62,339 nt of DNA from Atopobium sp. ICM42b (GTDB lineage Bacteria > Actinomycetota > Coriobacteriia > Coriobacteriales > Atopobiaceae), in contig JDFH01000023.1 in assembly GCA_000564995.1 (NCBI GenBank), positions 1 to 62,339 on the forward strand, given 5' to 3'. The translations under genes and the position numbers were made by a program. Positions 1-7,193 of the stretch are shown one piece after another. The stretch's first letter is position 1, and every line of letters starts with the position of its first letter. Below the pieces are notes generated by a model, which worked only from the letters and a program-made list of their open reading frames with translations, was not told the origin of the DNA and searched no databases.

Positions 1-12
1 TTCTTTTTGCGG

Positions 13-1117
13 TCTTGAATTCTCATTGCTAGTGCAACAACAAAAGACAAGGTAGTGACCCATGGGTCTACAATGGCGCTTACGACAACGTTCATTGAAA
101 GGATTTCCATGGGTCACTATAGCCATCTTAGCATTGAAGAGCGCGAAGACATTATGGTCTGCTGGAAAAATCATGAAAGTATAAGCCAGATTGCTCGTAA
201 GCTCGGACGAAACAAATCAAGTATTTCGCGAGAGATTAAAAGAAACGGTTGGACAATCATTGGAGTGGCGCATCTTTGTTACAGAGCCTCGACTGCCCAG
301 AGAAAAACCGATGTTCGACGCCAGGCTTGCAAGAAACGCACCCTACTCGATGATCCAAGCCTTCGTGCACGTATTGTCTTTCTTATCTGTAGTCGCCACT
401 TCTCACCTGAGCAGATTGCAGGCAGACTACACTTAGAACTTTCCTACGCTCCTGTCAGCTGTAGCACTATATATAGAGCCATACACTCAGGGAAACTAGA
501 CTGTGAACTTCCAGGTGTACAGTCTGTACGTAGAAGACTTAGACACCGAGGTAAACGACGACATACAAAACACCTCATAGAGCGCAGAGGCAAAATACGA
601 ATAACTCATGAACTTGTCGAAAGACCAAAAGAGGTTGCAGATCGCCAACGTATTGGAGACTGGGAAGGAGATACCGTCATCGGTAAAGCTAAAGGGCCAC
701 GCCTGGTCACACAAGTTGACCGTATGAGCGGCTACCTTGTTGGTGGAAAAGCTGCATCAGGGTCTAGTGCCGATGTCAATGTAGCTATACAGCAAGCTTT
801 GAGAGGTGAAGTAGTAAAAACTATAACGCTTGATCGTGAATCTGAGTTTGCCCGAGCAGCAGAGCTTCAAGAAGCTATTGGAGTAAGTATCTACTTCTGT
901 CTTCCACATCATCCCTGGCAAAGAGGCACCAATGAAAATACCAACGGTCTCATCAGAGAGTATTTTCCAAAAGGCACAGACCTCTCATCGATTAGTGATA
1001 GAGAGATTGAGGCAGTATATAATGAACTCAATTTAAGGCCACGTAAGCGTCTGGGTTGGAAGTGTCCTTGGGAAGTCTACCATCACCAAACGTTGCACTT
1101 GCTTTGACAATTCAAGA
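13..1117 (+). mobile_element. IS30-family insertion sequence
   Basis: A complete-looking 1.1-kb element. Imperfect 26-bp terminal inverted repeats lie at 13-38 and 1092-1117; 22 of 26 positions pair, starting TCTTGAATT at the left and ending AATTCAAGA at the right. A single transposase gene fills the interior. I could not identify a clear target-site duplication. The right end stops 16 bases before the next gene's start, so the element sits in that gene's promoter region and may supply or remove its promoter. Confidence 0.85.
109..1107 (+). CDS. IS30-family DDE transposase
   Basis: Catalyses cut-and-paste or copy-type movement of the surrounding element. The chosen start (109) gives MGHYSHLSIEERE, the usual N-terminus of this family; an earlier in-frame ATG at 55 adds 18 residues that do not look native. 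An N-terminal helix-turn-helix (about residues 5-45, ISQIARKLGRNKSSISREI) precedes an RNase H-like DDE core: first Asp in DWEGDTVIG, second Asp in TLDRESEF, and the Glu in NENTNGLIREYFPKG. The second motif normally reads DRG or DNG before xEF; here it is DRE, a glycine-to-glutamate change next to the catalytic Asp that might weaken activity. Length about 332 residues is normal. Confidence in family is high; activity is uncertain. Confidence 0.92.
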   Translation: MGHYSHLSIEEREDIMVCWKNHESISQIARKLGRNKSSISREIKRNGWTIIGVAHLCYRASTAQRKTDVRRQACKKRTLLDDPSLRARIVFLICSRHFSPEQIAGRLHLELSYAPVSCSTIYRAIHSGKLDCELPGVQSVRRRLRHRGKRRHTKHLIERRGKIRITHELVERPKEVADRQRIGDWEGDTVIGKAKGPRLVTQVDRMSGYLVGGKAASGSSADVNVAIQQALRGEVVKTITLDRESEFARAAELQEAIGVSIYFCLPHHPWQRGTNENTNGLIREYFPKGTDLSSISDREIEAVYNELNLRPRKRLGWKCPWEVYHHQTLHLL

Positions 1118-1133
1118 AATTGGAGTTATGTAG

Positions 1134-1634
1134 ATGACAATATTTAGAAATTTTGAGAACTACAAAAAAGAAATAAAACTAGCGTCCATTCAAAATGCTT
1201 GCGTTGAAATGGAATTATATTCTATAGTGGCAAGTTTAATTAGAGAATCAAAAAATAAGTGTAAATTATCAATACGTGATGTAACTAGTAGAAGAAAAAC
1301 TAAAATTTCGAAAAAATATTATGGAGAATCAGGTTTTCCTGATTTTATTGTACTTGATCAAAAATTTGAAAAATCAGAAATTCTGGGATGTATTGAGATT
1401 AAAAGGCCTTATAAAGTAATAGATGAAAATGATAGTCAGATAATAGGACATTTAAAATCATTCAAAAGAGTAATATATACTAATGGAATTGTATGGCTTT
1501 TTAGAGGGTTTAACGATGATACTAGTAGGGATATTATTCTTGGGACAAAAACTAAAAATAATGAAATAGAATGGAAAGAACAAAAAAGTTGGGATGATTT
1601 ACTTCGTAAAATTGACACATTAAAATGGTATTAA
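1134..1634 (+). CDS. Small PD-(D/E)XK-like nuclease domain protein
   Basis: A 166-residue, AT-rich gene directly downstream of the IS30 element, with GGAG about nine bases before the ATG. The middle carries GFPDFIVLD, then about 20 residues on GCIEIKRPY, which fits the PD...(D/E)XK arrangement of the restriction-endonuclease-like fold as seen in the N-terminal parts of type I restriction subunits and in stand-alone anti-phage nucleases. The rest is Lys/Asn-rich and unrecognised. Seen: the motif and spacing. Inferred: nuclease activity and a defence role from the island setting. It could instead be a substrate-binding remnant of a larger restriction protein. Base composition is lower in GC than all neighbours, suggesting recent transfer. 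Confidence 0.6.
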   Translation: MTIFRNFENYKKEIKLASIQNACVEMELYSIVASLIRESKNKCKLSIRDVTSRRKTKISKKYYGESGFPDFIVLDQKFEKSEILGCIEIKRPYKVIDENDSQIIGHLKSFKRVIYTNGIVWLFRGFNDDTSRDIILGTKTKNNEIEWKEQKSWDDLLRKIDTLKWY

Positions 1635-1653
1635 GCATAAGACAAATTCCAGT

Positions 1654-1872
1654 TTGTCCAAATCATTGAATAACTTTAATGTTGAACTATGCACCTGTAG
1701 TGTCATATCGTTTTCGGATGCTAGCGAGCTCTGGGGTTTAAGTGAGTCCGCTCTGCGTAAAGCTGTTGCATACGGCAAGATAGTTCCAGGTGTGGATGCC
1801 CGCAAGTATGGCAAGCAGTGGATTGTTGACCGTGATGCTATGTTGCGCGAGTACGGCAATCCCGTGTGCTAA
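1654..1872 (+). pseudogene. HTH module copy 1 (antitoxin C-terminal half without its DUF2442 part)
   Basis: The reading frame from about 1703 to 1872 encodes the helix-turn-helix part (SDASELWGLSESALRKAV) found at the C-terminus of the intact DUF2442-HTH protein at 3186-3620. Both end in the same residues, MLREYGNPVC. Here the DUF2442 half is missing and is replaced by about 17 unrelated codons with only a TTG start and no visible ribosome binding site. I read it as a decayed copy; it might still yield a small DNA-binding protein able to cross-bind the intact copy's operator. Confidence 0.6.
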
Positions 1873-2051
1873 AAGCTGCAAATACTCAATTTAAGATACT
1901 GTCCATTTCAGTGGACAGTATTTTTATGTCATTACATAGACTGGTATTTCTATAAAGTGTGATGTTTTAGTAGACCTCGTGAGATGGGAGTATCAATGGA
2001 AAAACAAAGTTCAGATAACCTTGTATGTCCTAAATGTAACAGTACAAATGT
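1703..2051 (+). repeat. Duplicated HTH-palindrome-zinc ribbon unit, copy A
   Basis: About 349 bp nearly identical to 3451-3800. Each copy holds the end of the helix-turn-helix gene, a TGTCCA-N6-TGGACA palindrome followed by a T run, a spacer with TGTCATTAC(A/G)TAGACT, and the start of a zinc-ribbon gene. The copies differ by scattered substitutions, so the duplication is not brand new. Copy A loses similarity inside the zinc-ribbon gene. Confidence 0.85.
1896..1921 (+). terminator. Palindrome TGTCCA-N6-TGGACA with T tract, site 1
   Basis: A 10-bp stem (ATACTGTCCA and its complement) with loop TTTCAG is followed by TTTTTA, so it can act as an intrinsic terminator for the HTH frame. The same core palindrome with the same six-base spacing recurs at five other places, most not followed by a long T run, so it may also be a protein binding site. 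Confidence 0.6.
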
Positions 2052-2061
2052 TTCTTTTTGA
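1996..2061 (+). pseudogene. Truncated zinc-ribbon protein, copy 1
   Basis: The 21-residue frame starts MEKQSSDNLVCPKCNSTNV and then stops (SF*). It matches the first 19 residues of the intact 66-residue zinc-ribbon protein at 3745-3945 apart from one or two substitutions. Sequence identity ends at about 2051, where unrelated sequence leading to the AbiE locus begins. Only one of the two CxxC knuckles remains, so no zinc ribbon can form. Confidence 0.75.
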
Positions 2062-2121
2062 GACAAGCTGCGACCCTCTCATTAAAGTCCTTTCATGTAA
2101 GCCCATGGTTCAATCATGCAG

Positions 2122-2173
2122 AATTGTACATTCATGCTTAATATGAAATAATATTCAGCATAAATGTACAATT
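2122..2173. promoter_or_regulatory. AbiEi operator: 23-bp inverted repeat
   Basis: Two 23-bp arms (2122-2144 and 2151-2173) are inverted repeats with two mismatches around the spacer GAAATA. The outer 11 bases, AATTGTACATT, pair perfectly. The element ends 16 bases before the abiEi start codon and contains a TAATAT that could be the -10 box. AbiEi-type antitoxins are known to bind long inverted repeats in front of their own operon and repress it; this site fits that role in place and size. Confidence 0.75.
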
Positions 2174-2189
2174 TGGAAAGAGGGCTGCC

Positions 2190-2771
2190 ATGACCTTAAT
2201 CGAGATTGCGAAAGGCCAGAATGGCTACGTATCTGCATCGCAGATCACTGCCGAGGGCATTCCCAGGAGAAAGCTTGCCGAAGCTGTCGATAAGGGAGAG
2301 CTTGTTAAGGTTGAGCGCGGTCTCTACGCTCTTCCGGAGACATGGGAGGACCCATACCTCGCCGCTCAGCACCGGTTTTCGCGCGGCGTATTCTCCGATG
2401 ACACGGCACTGTTTCTGCACGGCATGACTGACCGCGCACCCTTTTCCCTCACCATGACGTTCCCTAGAGGCTACAATGCCACACCCGTCAGAAAGGCAGG
2501 GATAATCTGCCGTACCTGTGCCGATGAGGTGCTTGAGCTTGGACTGGTAGAGCTGACTACTCAGCACAGCAATATTGTTAGGGCATACGATCCAGAGAGA
2601 ACACTTTGCGACTTGGTCAGGGGTAAGGGCACAGTTGACTCGCAGATTGTTATTCCGGCGACGCGGGCTTATGTTAAAAGTCCAAAGAGAAATGTAGAGA
2701 AACTAGTTGAGTACGCGCGTAGACTTGGCGTTGAGAAGAAAATCCGAAATTACCTGGAGGTGCTGCTATGA
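2190..2771 (+). CDS. Type IV toxin-antitoxin system antitoxin, AbiEi family
   Basis: A 193-residue cytoplasmic DNA-binding antitoxin. Residues 1-55 form the N-terminal winged helix-turn-helix (IEIAKGQNGYVSASQITAEG, then RRKLAEAVDKGELVKVERGLYAL). Residues about 60-190 are the C-terminal antitoxin domain, with LHGMTDRAPFSLTMTFPRGYN and the typical RTLCDLVRG. AbiEi antagonises the nucleotidyltransferase toxin AbiEii and represses the operon. A ribosome site AAAGAGGG precedes the ATG. Its stop overlaps the toxin start as ATGA, the usual AbiE arrangement, but the toxin gene is truncated, so this is an orphan antitoxin with an intact operator. It may act as a free regulator or as protection against AbiE systems on incoming elements. 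Confidence 0.9.
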   Translation: MTLIEIAKGQNGYVSASQITAEGIPRRKLAEAVDKGELVKVERGLYALPETWEDPYLAAQHRFSRGVFSDDTALFLHGMTDRAPFSLTMTFPRGYNATPVRKAGIICRTCADEVLELGLVELTTQHSNIVRAYDPERTLCDLVRGKGTVDSQIVIPATRAYVKSPKRNVEKLVEYARRLGVEKKIRNYLEVLL

Positions 2772-2875
2772 GGATGAAGAATGCTATGCAGCGCAAGGCA
2801 CATGTGAATAACATAGCCAAGGAGGCAGGCATCTCTACACAATGCGAAGAGTTTTTAATAATGAATCATGGATGA
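2768..2875 (+). pseudogene. Truncated AbiEii toxin
   Basis: The start overlaps the antitoxin stop by four bases (ATGA). The first 26 or so codons, MRMKNAMQRKAHVNNIAKEAGIS, match the N-terminus of AbiEii-type toxins, which are usually around 300 residues. The frame then runs into unrelated sequence and stops after 35 residues. The nucleotidyltransferase core is entirely absent. Deletion or replacement joined this stub to the next toxin-antitoxin operator directly. Confidence 0.8.
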
Positions 2876-2876
2876 A

Positions 2877-2897
2877 ATCACGATATCGTGATATACT
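2877..2897 (+). promoter_or_regulatory. Promoter and 16-bp palindromic operator for the DUF4160/DUF2442 pair
   Basis: A perfect 16-bp palindrome, ATCACGATATCGTGAT, lies at 2877-2892 and shares its last base with a TATACT -10-like box at 2892-2897. The ATG of the first gene follows 22 bases later behind AAGGAAGG. A palindrome touching the -10 is the expected layout for autoregulation by the HTH-bearing partner of a toxin-antitoxin pair. Confidence 0.6.
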
Positions 2898-2918
2898 TGT
2901 TAAAAAGGAAGGATACAG

Positions 2919-3173
2919 ATGCCTACACTTGCAAGGTTTTACGGGATAGTTATACGTATGTATTTCTTGGGATCAGAGCACAATCCACCGCACATCCATG
3001 CGATTTATGGTGAGGATACTGCAGCTTTTGACATTAATTCGGGTGAGGAGATTGATGGTAGTCTGCCGACTCGCGCTGCTTGTATGGTGCGCGAGTGGAT
3101 AGAGATTCACCAAACTGAGCTTCTTGATATTTGGGAGACGCAAGAATTTAAGAAAATTGATCCGCTCGTCTAA
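2919..3173 (+). CDS. DUF4160 domain protein, predicted toxin-antitoxin component
   Basis: An 84-residue protein with the DUF4160 pattern: PTLARFYGIVIRMYF near the start, the conserved HNPPHIHAIYGE segment (residues about 21-32), then FDINSGEEIDG and LPTRAACMVREWIEIHQTELLDIW. DUF4160 genes are commonly paired with DUF2442 genes and predicted to form a toxin-antitoxin-like unit; the biochemical role is not established. The next gene starts 12 bases downstream, so the two are cotranscribed. Start chosen by the ribosome site AAGGAAGG. Confidence 0.85.
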   Translation: MPTLARFYGIVIRMYFLGSEHNPPHIHAIYGEDTAAFDINSGEEIDGSLPTRAACMVREWIEIHQTELLDIWETQEFKKIDPLV

Positions 3174-3185
3174 AGGAAGCAGATT

Positions 3186-3620
3186 ATGAAATTCCATAAG
3201 ATAAAGGATGTCTCTGCCCTGACAGGCTTAAAGTTGAGTGTTCAGTTTACCAACGGCACCACAAAAATCTACGATGTAGCTCCACTCATGAGGCGTTTTT
3301 CTGCTTTTAAGCTTCTGAAAGATGAATCGCTGTTCAGAGACGTAGAGGTTGATCAGGGAGGTTACGGCATTATCTGGAACGATGACCTTGATCTCTCTTG
3401 TGACGAGTTGTGGGAGAACGGAATCGAGGTCGTGACGCCCTTTGATGGACTCATATCGTTCTCGGACGCTAGCGAGCTATGGGGTTTAAGTGAGTCTACT
3501 TTGCGTAAAGCTGTTGTATACGGCAAAATAGTTCCAGGAGTGGATGCTCGCAAGTATGGTAAGCAGTGGATTATTAACCGTGACGCTATGTTGCGTGAGT
3601 ACGGCAATCCTGTTTGCTAG
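3186..3620 (+). CDS. DUF2442 protein with C-terminal helix-turn-helix, predicted antitoxin
   Basis: A 144-residue two-domain protein. Residues 1-83 are DUF2442 (LKLSVQFTNGTTKIYDVAPLM, then GYGIIWNDDLDLSCDELWENG). Residues about 90-144 are a helix-turn-helix, SDASELWGLSESTLRKAV, with a basic RKYGKQWIINRDAMLREYG tail. The DNA-binding half suggests it represses the operon through the palindrome at 2877-2892. It follows DUF4160 by 12 bases with a good ribosome site. The HTH half also occurs alone at 1703-1872 and in a deleted form at 14304-14454, so this unit has been copied and eroded at least twice. Function is inferred from pairing, not shown. Confidence 0.85.
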   Translation: MKFHKIKDVSALTGLKLSVQFTNGTTKIYDVAPLMRRFSAFKLLKDESLFRDVEVDQGGYGIIWNDDLDLSCDELWENGIEVVTPFDGLISFSDASELWGLSESTLRKAVVYGKIVPGVDARKYGKQWIINRDAMLREYGNPVC

Positions 3621-3800
3621 GGACTACAAATATACAACCTCAGATACTGTCCATTTCAGTGGACAGTATTTTTTATGTCATTACGTAGACTAGTATTTCC
3701 ATAAAAGCGTGTCTTTTAGTAGAAATCGTGAGATGGGAGTACTAATGGAAAAGCAGAGTTCAGATAGTCCCGTATGTCCTAAATGTAATAGTACGAATGT
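3451..3800 (+). repeat. Duplicated HTH-palindrome-zinc ribbon unit, copy B
   Basis: The copy of 1703-2051 in which both flanking genes are intact. It spans the last third of the DUF2442-HTH gene, the palindrome, the spacer and the first codons of the zinc-ribbon gene. Because both flanks are complete here, this is probably the parental copy. Confidence 0.85.
3644..3674 (+). terminator. Palindrome TGTCCA-N6-TGGACA with T tract, site 2
   Basis: The core is at 3648-3665 with loop TTTCAG, identical to site 1, and is followed by TTTTTT. It lies 24 bases after the DUF2442-HTH stop and about 80 bases before the zinc-ribbon start, so it could terminate the former and control the latter. Confidence 0.6.
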
Positions 3801-3945
3801 CGCAAAATATCTTTGGGGTTTACGACTGCTGGACGATCAATTAGAGCGTGATCTTGAAGAAGGTCGTGTCATTTTAGGAGGCTGCGTTGTATGTGTAGAT
3901 GCCCCCAAGTTCCATTGCAATGATTGCAAGTATGATTGGAACTAG
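3745..3945 (+). CDS. Small zinc-ribbon protein
   Basis: A 66-residue protein with two CxxC knuckles, CPKCNSTN (residues about 10-13) and CNDC (about 57-60), separated by a linker with two further cysteines in GGCVVCVDAP. This is the layout of a single zinc ribbon. The start at 3745 is preferred over the in-frame ATG at 3733 because GGGAG lies seven bases upstream and the truncated copy at 1996 begins at the same residue. No function is recognised. The gene travels with the HTH unit in the duplication. Confidence 0.7.
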   Translation: MEKQSSDSPVCPKCNSTNVAKYLWGLRLLDDQLERDLEEGRVILGGCVVCVDAPKFHCNDCKYDWN

Positions 3946-3960
3946 CTGTATTTATGAATT

Positions 3961-4034
3961 TTGCCGGTATCGGCAATAAATGGCCTCCTTTGCTATAATA
4001 AGCTCACCAGTTTTTTGCCGATAGGGAGGTGAAG
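3961..4034 (+). promoter_or_regulatory. Promoter and operator of the Fic gene
   Basis: A -10 box TATAAT lies at 3994-3999. An inverted repeat TTGCCGGTATCGGCAA at 3961-3976 covers the expected -35 position, and a third half-site, TTGCCGATA, lies at 4016-4024 just before the ribosome site GGGAGGTGA. The three half-sites flank the transcription start, as expected for repression by a dimeric HTH protein; the Fic protein itself carries an N-terminal HTH. Confidence 0.6.
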
Positions 4035-4038
4035 CTCG

Positions 4039-4938
4039 ATGGGATTTCTTTCTGCAGTAGAGATTGCTGAGCTCTGGGGCATATCTGAGAGAAGTGTTCG
4101 CAATTACTGTTCAACAGGTCGCGTACCAGGCGCTTTTCTCGTGGGAAAAACTTGGAACATTCCAGCCGATGCAGTAAAACCTTCTCGAAAAAATGCCAAA
4201 ACATCGTCAACAAGTCCGCTGCTTTCGCGCTTGATTGAAGAAAAGACCTCAAAAATAAAAGGTGGCATTTATCATAAGCTCCAGGTTGAGCTTACCTATA
4301 ACTCTAATCATATTGAGGGCAGCAAGCTCTCCCTTGATCAGACGCGCATGATTTTTGAAACGGCTACTATCGGTGTTGAAGGAGATCCTGTTCGCATTGA
4401 TGACATTGTAGAAACTCAGAACCACTTCCGCGCTATCGATTACGTGATTGACCATGCAAAAGACCCTCTTACAGAGGTCACCATCAAAGAACTCCATCGC
4501 ATTCTAAAAACGGGAACTACAGATTCTGTACAGGACTGGTTTGCTGTTGGAGATTACAAACGCCTACCAAATGAGGTTGGTGGGCGAGAAACCACTCTTC
4601 CAGAAAATGTTGCTAAAGAGATAAAGTTGCTGTTAAAGGCTTATAACTCAAACAGCTCTCATTCCTTTGAAGACATCGTTGATTATCATGTTCGTTTTGA
4701 GCGCATTCACCCATTCCAAGACGGCAACGGGCGTGTCGGCAGGCTGATCATGTTTAAAGAATGCCTTGCTCATGACGTTGTTCCGTTTGTCATTTATGAT
4801 GATATGAAGTCTTTCTACTATCGTGGGCTCTCTAAGTGGGATAAGGAGAATGGCTATCTTCTTGATACGTGCCTTACGGCTCAGGATAGATTCAAAGCAA
4901 CGTTGGATTACTTCCGAATTCCGTACGGTGATAAGTAG
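4039..4938 (+). CDS. Fic family protein with N-terminal HTH and internal inhibitory helix
   Basis: Fic enzymes transfer AMP (or another nucleotide part) to target protein hydroxyls. Residues 1-45 form a MerR-like helix-turn-helix ([20 protein letters not shown]). Residues about 85-100 carry the inhibitory motif S89-x-x-x-E93-G94, which in class II Fic proteins blocks ATP binding. The Fic core follows with the complete active motif [12 protein letters not shown] (His224 to Arg235) and an upstream flap region [13 protein letters not shown]. Length 299 is normal. Having toxin-like and antitoxin-like parts in one chain suggests a self-restrained enzyme. An excellent ribosome site and own promoter precede it. 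A guaA fragment follows immediately. Confidence 0.9.
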   Translation: MGFLSAVEIAELWGISERSVRNYCSTGRVPGAFLVGKTWNIPADAVKPSRKNAKTSSTSPLLSRLIEEKTSKIKGGIYHKLQVELTYNSNHIEGSKLSLDQTRMIFETATIGVEGDPVRIDDIVETQNHFRAIDYVIDHAKDPLTEVTIKELHRILKTGTTDSVQDWFAVGDYKRLPNEVGGRETTLPENVAKEIKLLLKAYNSNSSHSFEDIVDYHVRFERIHPFQDGNGRVGRLIMFKECLAHDVVPFVIYDDMKSFYYRGLSKWDKENGYLLDTCLTAQDRFKATLDYFRIPYGDK

Positions 4939-4948
4939 GTTTAACTGC

Positions 4949-5257
4949 TTTTCTTGTTTTAACGTTACAGTGCTTAACGAGACAGGCAATCGTAACTCCG
5001 AGCACAGTGTTTGGCAGTACTTTGCCGTGCTACCCGACATTAAGTCCGTTGGTGTAATGGGTGATGAGCGCACGTATGCTCGTCCAGTTATCCTGCGCGC
5101 TGTTGAGTCCAGCGACGCTATGACCGCTGACTGGGCAAAGCTGCCGTATGAGCTGCTGACTCGCATTTCTTCTCGCATTGTTAGCGAAGTTGCTGGTGTT
5201 AACCGCGTAGCCTACGACATCACTCCAAAGCCACCTGCGACCATTGAGTGGGAGTAG
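4949..5257 (+). pseudogene. guaA: guaA 3' fragment (GMP synthase C-terminal dimerisation domain)
   Basis: The translated end reads [20 protein letters not shown], then [11 protein letters not shown], then [20 protein letters not shown] and a stop. This is the C-terminus of glutamine-hydrolysing GMP synthase. The ATP-pyrophosphatase and glutaminase domains are absent, there is no start codon with a ribosome site, and similarity begins only around base 4970. GuaA is about 510-520 residues, so roughly 95 are kept. The guaA 3' end is a known integration site for genomic islands. This fragment is therefore best read as an attachment-site remnant or a tail carried by an element. The complete gene must lie elsewhere. 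Confidence 0.85.
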
Positions 5258-5367
5258 GCCGATAGGGTTCTGACCTGCGATTTTGAGTGCCGCACTGTGC
5301 CGCTGAGTTTCGTTTCGTACGAGAGTCATGACAAAGCCACCAGCGACGGAGATGAGTAAAAGCGATT

Positions 5368-5412
5368 AAAGAGCCTCCGTTCCCTGCGTTGGGACGGAGG
5401 CTCTTTCTTTGC
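5368..5412. terminator. Strong bidirectional terminator
   Basis: The stem AGAGCCTCCGTTCC pairs with a near-perfect complement around loop TGCGT and is followed by TTTCTTT on the plus strand, with TTTAAT on the minus side. It lies 110 bases after the guaA stop and about 50 bases past the end of the convergent ABC-F gene. It is probably the original guaA terminator. Confidence 0.8.
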
Positions 5413-5462
5413 CGTTTTACTCCCTTGTCTCCGTTCGGGGATTATTTCTTGCTCATTTAGGG

Positions 5463-6932
5463 CTATTCGCGCTGAAAGATTTTGACTAGCTTGGTGTCCT
5501 TTATTTCGTAGACAATGTCTGCGACGTTCTCGACCAGCCTCTTATCGTGGGAGACGAACACTATCGTTCCGGCATAGGCGCTCATCATCTGCTCGAGGGC
5601 TTCGGCGCTCTTGATGTCCAGGTAATTTCCAGGCTCGTCCATGAGCAAGATGTTGTATCTGCCCAGCAGCATCTTCGCGAGTAGCAGCTTGATGACTTCG
5701 CCTCCCGAGAGAACGCCAACGTCCTTTGTCAGGTCGCGCGGTCCGATTCCCATAGAGGCGAGGATGCCTCGAATTTCGGTCATGCTGTACTCGCAACCAT
5801 CCTGCATGAACGAGATCGCAGACTGACGGGCGTCGAACTTGTAGCCTGTTTGCTCGAAGTAACCGATCTCTGCCTTGGGAGAGATGTTGATACCGTCGGC
5901 GCGTCGAGCGATTGCCTTCAGCAGGCTGGTCTTTCCTGTACCGTTGCCACCGGTGATGGCCACTTTGGCACCGAGCGGTATCTCGAATTTCGCGTGGTCA
6001 TAGAGCATGCAGTTGCCGAAGCTCAAGCTGAAATCGTCTGCCGAGATGGGAAATTTACTATGCAGTTCCAGGGCCTTGCTCTGGCGGAACCGCACGGCGC
6101 GAATGCTATCTGGGGCCTCAATCCCTTCGAGCGCTTCGAGGCGCTTCTCCATGTCCTTAGCCGCCTGGTACATCCTCTTCTGTTTGGTGCCGGTTGCTTT
6201 CTGATGCCCCAATCGACCTGCATACTCGTTGCTTTTTTTCGCAGCCTTCCGCTTGGCGTCGACCTGCCGTGCTTTTTTCCGTTGTTTTTCGATGGCGGCT
6301 TCGAGGCGATCGCGCTCGCGCATCGCCTCTTCGTATCGAGTCGCCTGAGCTTTGCGCTCTTCTTCTTTCTGTCGCAGATAGTCGGAGTAGTCACCCCAGA
6401 ATTCGGAAATACCGCCGTCTTTGAGCTCCCAGATCTTGTCTACCACCTGGTCGAGAAAATGACGGTCATGGCTCACGATGAGCAGAGCCCCATCAAATGC
6501 CTTGAGTTGTCCGACGAGAAGGCGGATGCCGTCTTGGTCGAGGTGGCTCGTAGGCTCGTCGGCGAAGATCGCGCTTGCATGCTGGGAGAGTGCAGAGGCA
6601 ATCTTGGCGCGTGTTTCCTCCCCGCCGCTCATCGTCTCCTGCGCCACTCCGGCGACGTTGAGACGGGAGAGCATCTCACCACTGTCCTGAGCCGCATCAA
6701 GGTCGAGTTCATCGAGTTGGCCGATGAGGGCAATGCTGCCGAAGCGCCTGACGTCGGCGTCCGCAATGGTAAGATTGCCGCTCAGAATTTTAAGCAGGCT
6801 GGTTTTGCCTGCGCCATTGTCTCCCACCAAGCCGATGCGATCGTAGGAGTAGATTTCCAACTCTTCGATATCTAGGATATCGCGGCCGGCATATTCCAAA
6901 AAGATGTCTTTAGCTTTGACTATGAGTTCCAT
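5463..6932 (-). CDS. Msr(D)-like ABC-F ribosomal protection protein
   Basis: A 489-residue soluble protein with two ATP-binding cassettes and no membrane segments. Cassette 1: Walker [10 protein letters not shown], signature [12 protein letters not shown], Walker [14 protein letters not shown] charged interdomain linker (residues about 190-270, rich in Arg/Lys/Glu with [15 protein letters not shown]) precedes cassette 2: [23 protein letters not shown] and [11 protein letters not shown]. Opening [10 protein letters not shown] and the linker closely resemble Msr(D), known to dislodge macrolides from the ribosome. Its position downstream of a Mef-like pump reproduces the mef(A)-msr(D) order. GC content is clearly above that of flanking resident genes. 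The ribosome site is AAAGGCGG. The family call is firm; identity to an allele and resistance spectrum are not determinable here. Confidence 0.9.
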   Translation of the reverse strand: MELIVKAKDIFLEYAGRDILDIEELEIYSYDRIGLVGDNGAGKTSLLKILSGNLTIADADVRRFGSIALIGQLDELDLDAAQDSGEMLSRLNVAGVAQETMSGGEETRAKIASALSQHASAIFADEPTSHLDQDGIRLLVGQLKAFDGALLIVSHDRHFLDQVVDKIWELKDGGISEFWGDYSDYLRQKEEERKAQATRYEEAMRERDRLEAAIEKQRKKARQVDAKRKAAKKSNEYAGRLGHQKATGTKQKRMYQAAKDMEKRLEALEGIEAPDSIRAVRFRQSKALELHSKFPISADDFSLSFGNCMLYDHAKFEIPLGAKVAITGGNGTGKTSLLKAIARRADGINISPKAEIGYFEQTGYKFDARQSAISFMQDGCEYSMTEIRGILASMGIGPRDLTKDVGVLSGGEVIKLLLAKMLLGRYNILLMDEPGNYLDIKSAEALEQMMSAYAGTIVFVSHDKRLVENVADIVYEIKDTKLVKIFQRE

Positions 6933-7193
6933 AGGTTGAACCGCCTTTTGTGTATTAGCGTTTTACTGGAAGCGCAGCCATGCCAAAAAAGATTGCTCAC
7001 GTCGATTTTTCGCCTTTGCCCAATTGCCGGCGCGAGCGTTTTGACCTTGCGCAAGCCGGCAAATCCGAAAATGATAGTTGGCGACGAATAAGGAGCGCGA
7101 TGCGGAATGTCGGTGCAATACCTCGTCGTCGCAAGGGCTTGAAGGCTGACGCTTGAACCGATGGCTGCTGCCTCTTTTTTTCGAATACTTGGG
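6933..7193 (-). other. mef-msr(D) intergenic leader
   Basis: The 261 bases between the two resistance genes hold no convincing gene. An 8-bp inverted repeat (TTGCCGGC at 7024-7031, GCCGGCAA at 7055-7062) could form a hairpin without a long T run. Two tiny frames just before msr(D) exist on the minus strand (MAALPVKR* and MAWLRFQ*, near 6965-6985) but lack ribosome sites. In known mef-msr(D) cassettes this interval carries a leader controlling msr(D), so a regulatory role is plausible but not shown. Confidence 0.4.

Noticed and set aside
1641..1658. Inverted repeat GACAAA-TTCCAG-TTTGTC after the PD-(D/E)XK gene
   Set aside because: It has the same six-base spacing as the TGTCCA palindromes but different half-sites and no T run, so I do not count it in that family or as a terminator.
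5850..6875. A 341-codon plus-strand frame across the ABC-F gene
   Set aside because: It is antisense to the well-recognised Msr(D)-like gene and has no similarity or ribosome site.
6965..6985. Tiny leader ORFs ([15 protein letters not shown]) before the Msr(D)-like gene
   Set aside because: Neither has a ribosome binding site, and two overlapping chance frames of eight codons are expected; kept only as a remark in the intergenic entry.
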